Notes under the pieces: model-generated
Told to the model about the DNA's origin: nothing
Databases searched by the model: none
What the model saw: only the letters and a program-made list of their open reading frames with translations
Program-made: the position numbers and the translations under genes
Part shown: piece by piece, positions 32,524 to 33,530 of the stretch
Layout of the letters: each line of letters starts with the position of its first letter
Position numbering within the stretch: position 1 is the first letter of the stretch
NCBI GenBank assembly: GCA_005881575.1
Contig: VBCA01000053.1
Span: 1 to 33,530, forward strand
Length of the DNA stretch: 33,530 nt
Direction: 5' to 3'
Origin: Betaproteobacteria bacterium
GTDB lineage: Bacteria; Pseudomonadota; Gammaproteobacteria; Burkholderiales; SG8-39

Positions 32524-33530
32524 ACCAATTCCTCCGATACTGAGGGTAGTCGCTCCATCGGCAGAACCACCGTAACCGTGGAGCCGACGCCCGGTTCGCT
32601 TGCGACCAACAGATCCCCCCCGTGCTGCCGGACGATCTCGTGGCTCACGAAAAGGCCCAGGCCGAGATGCCTTTCGTTGTCCTTGGTGGAGTGAAATGGG
32701 TCGAAGAGCCGGCGCATTTCCTCGGCCGTCATTCCACATCCGGTATCATCGAAAATCACGCGGATCGCGCCGCCGGTGCGGGCGGCGCGGATGGTCAGAT
32801 TGCCGCCGGAGTCCGCTGCGTTGAGAATAAGATTGAGAAAGACCTGGACGAGATGGTCGGGAGCGACCCGCACCGCAGGCAGTGCCGGATCCACGGCCCT
32901 GTCCATCTTCATGCGCCGTACGGCGGGGTTGTGCCGGGCGAGATTCACGGCGGTGTCCACCAGGTTCCCGACGCTCGCCTCGCGCAGCGTCGCCGGCGCG
33001 GGGCGGGTGAGCCGCGTGAGGTCCTGCACGATCCGGCTGATCCGTTCGACGTGGACTTCGATGCTTTCGAGGCCTTCACGGATCGCGGGATCGGGGGCGC
33101 GCGCCAGGAGAAACTGAGCGAGCGACGAGATGCAAGTCAGCGGGTTCCCCACCTCGTGCGCGACTCCGGCGGCGAGCAGACCCGCGGCAGCCAGCCGCTC
33201 CGAACGCACGATCTGCTCGTGCAGCTTTCGAAGGGATGTGACGTCCTTCACCACGGCGAGAACAGCGCTCACCTCGCCAGCCGCGCCGCTCAAGAACGAC
33301 GCGGAGATGTTCACGACGAGCCGCGCGCCGGTGCCCATCGTCAGCTCGGTCTCGTAGTTCTCCACCCGGCCGGCGCGGAGGAGCCGTGTGCGAAACGTCC
33401 GGAAGTCCCGCGAGCCGCAGGCCCAGAGGGCACGGACCGGCCGGCCGATCAGCTCGCCGCCGTCATACCCGAACATGCGCTGCCCACCCTTGCTCACGAA
33501 CGTGATGCGGCCGAGCTGATCCACCGTCAC
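32520..33530 (-). CDS. PAS-containing sensor histidine kinase; N-terminus off the window
   Basis: The frame runs to the window edge, so only the last 336 residues are seen. They begin inside a PAS domain (VDQLGRITFVSKGGQRMFGY, then LVVNISASF and VLAVVKDVTSLRKLHEQI). HisKA follows with LAAGVAHEVGNPLTCISS, where the His (residue 125 of the visible part) is the phosphorylation site. The HATPase domain has the N-box LNLILNAADSGG, DDTGCGM and HLGLGLFVSHEIVRQHGG. No membrane segment is visible, but the missing N-terminus may hold a sensor. The kinase is translationally coupled to the activator gene through a 4-bp overlap, so they form a two-component pair. The signal is unknown; copper, metal or redox input is only inferred from the neighbouring genes. 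Confidence 0.9.

Overview
The window is a high-GC, densely coded bacterial chromosome segment of about 33.5 kb. I infer a betaproteobacterium of Burkholderiales type. The grounds are a Bug/TctC-type periplasmic binding protein with no transporter beside it, UxaA- and UbiD-type catabolic genes, Ldh-family dehydrogenase and amidohydrolase genes in short operons, and two di-heme oxidoreductases. No rRNA, tRNA, CRISPR array, insertion sequence or phage gene was seen. The lineage is inferred from gene content only.

Left part (1-11015). A UxaA-type dehydratase encoded as two genes (C-terminus off the window) and a small lipoprotein lie on the minus strand. A plus-strand operon follows: nicotinate phosphoribosyltransferase, a MetE C-domain-like protein and an ABM-fold monooxygenase. 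After an AT-rich intergenic region with two inverted repeats comes a large Ig-repeat surface lipoprotein. Then come a cystathionine beta-lyase (minus) and a plus-strand group: MATE exporter, Bug binding protein and polysaccharide deacetylase.

Middle part (11049-19125). Minus-strand genes encode a bactofilin with a tandem-repeat tail, a lipoprotein-type methyltransferase, an enoyl-CoA hydratase, a secreted beta-rich protein and an ACMSD-like amidohydrolase. Diverging from these is an operon of alpha/beta hydrolase, Ldh-type dehydrogenase and UbiD-type decarboxylase. This looks like a small aromatic or carboxylic acid catabolic region.

Right part (19188-33530) is the most interesting. Almost everything is on the minus strand and concerns periplasmic copper and heme redox proteins: two Tat-exported multicopper oxidases, two SCO-type copper chaperones (one fused to cytochrome c), a class I cytochrome c, a small secreted protein, two paralogous di-heme oxidoreductases, and an NtrC-type sigma-54 activator overlapping its histidine kinase. 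The multicopper oxidase operon and the second di-heme gene are each preceded by a copy of the same non-coding element of about 255 bp. Each copy carries an identical 16-nt sigma-54-like promoter box and conserved hairpins. The simplest reading is a regulon in which the adjacent kinase/activator pair controls both units. The arrangement recalls the NtrC-type control of multicopper oxidases in Mn(II)-oxidising Pseudomonas, but the substrate cannot be read from sequence. A Fic-family gene and a small decayed UbiD fragment interrupt the cluster between the first di-heme gene and the cytochrome end of the operon.
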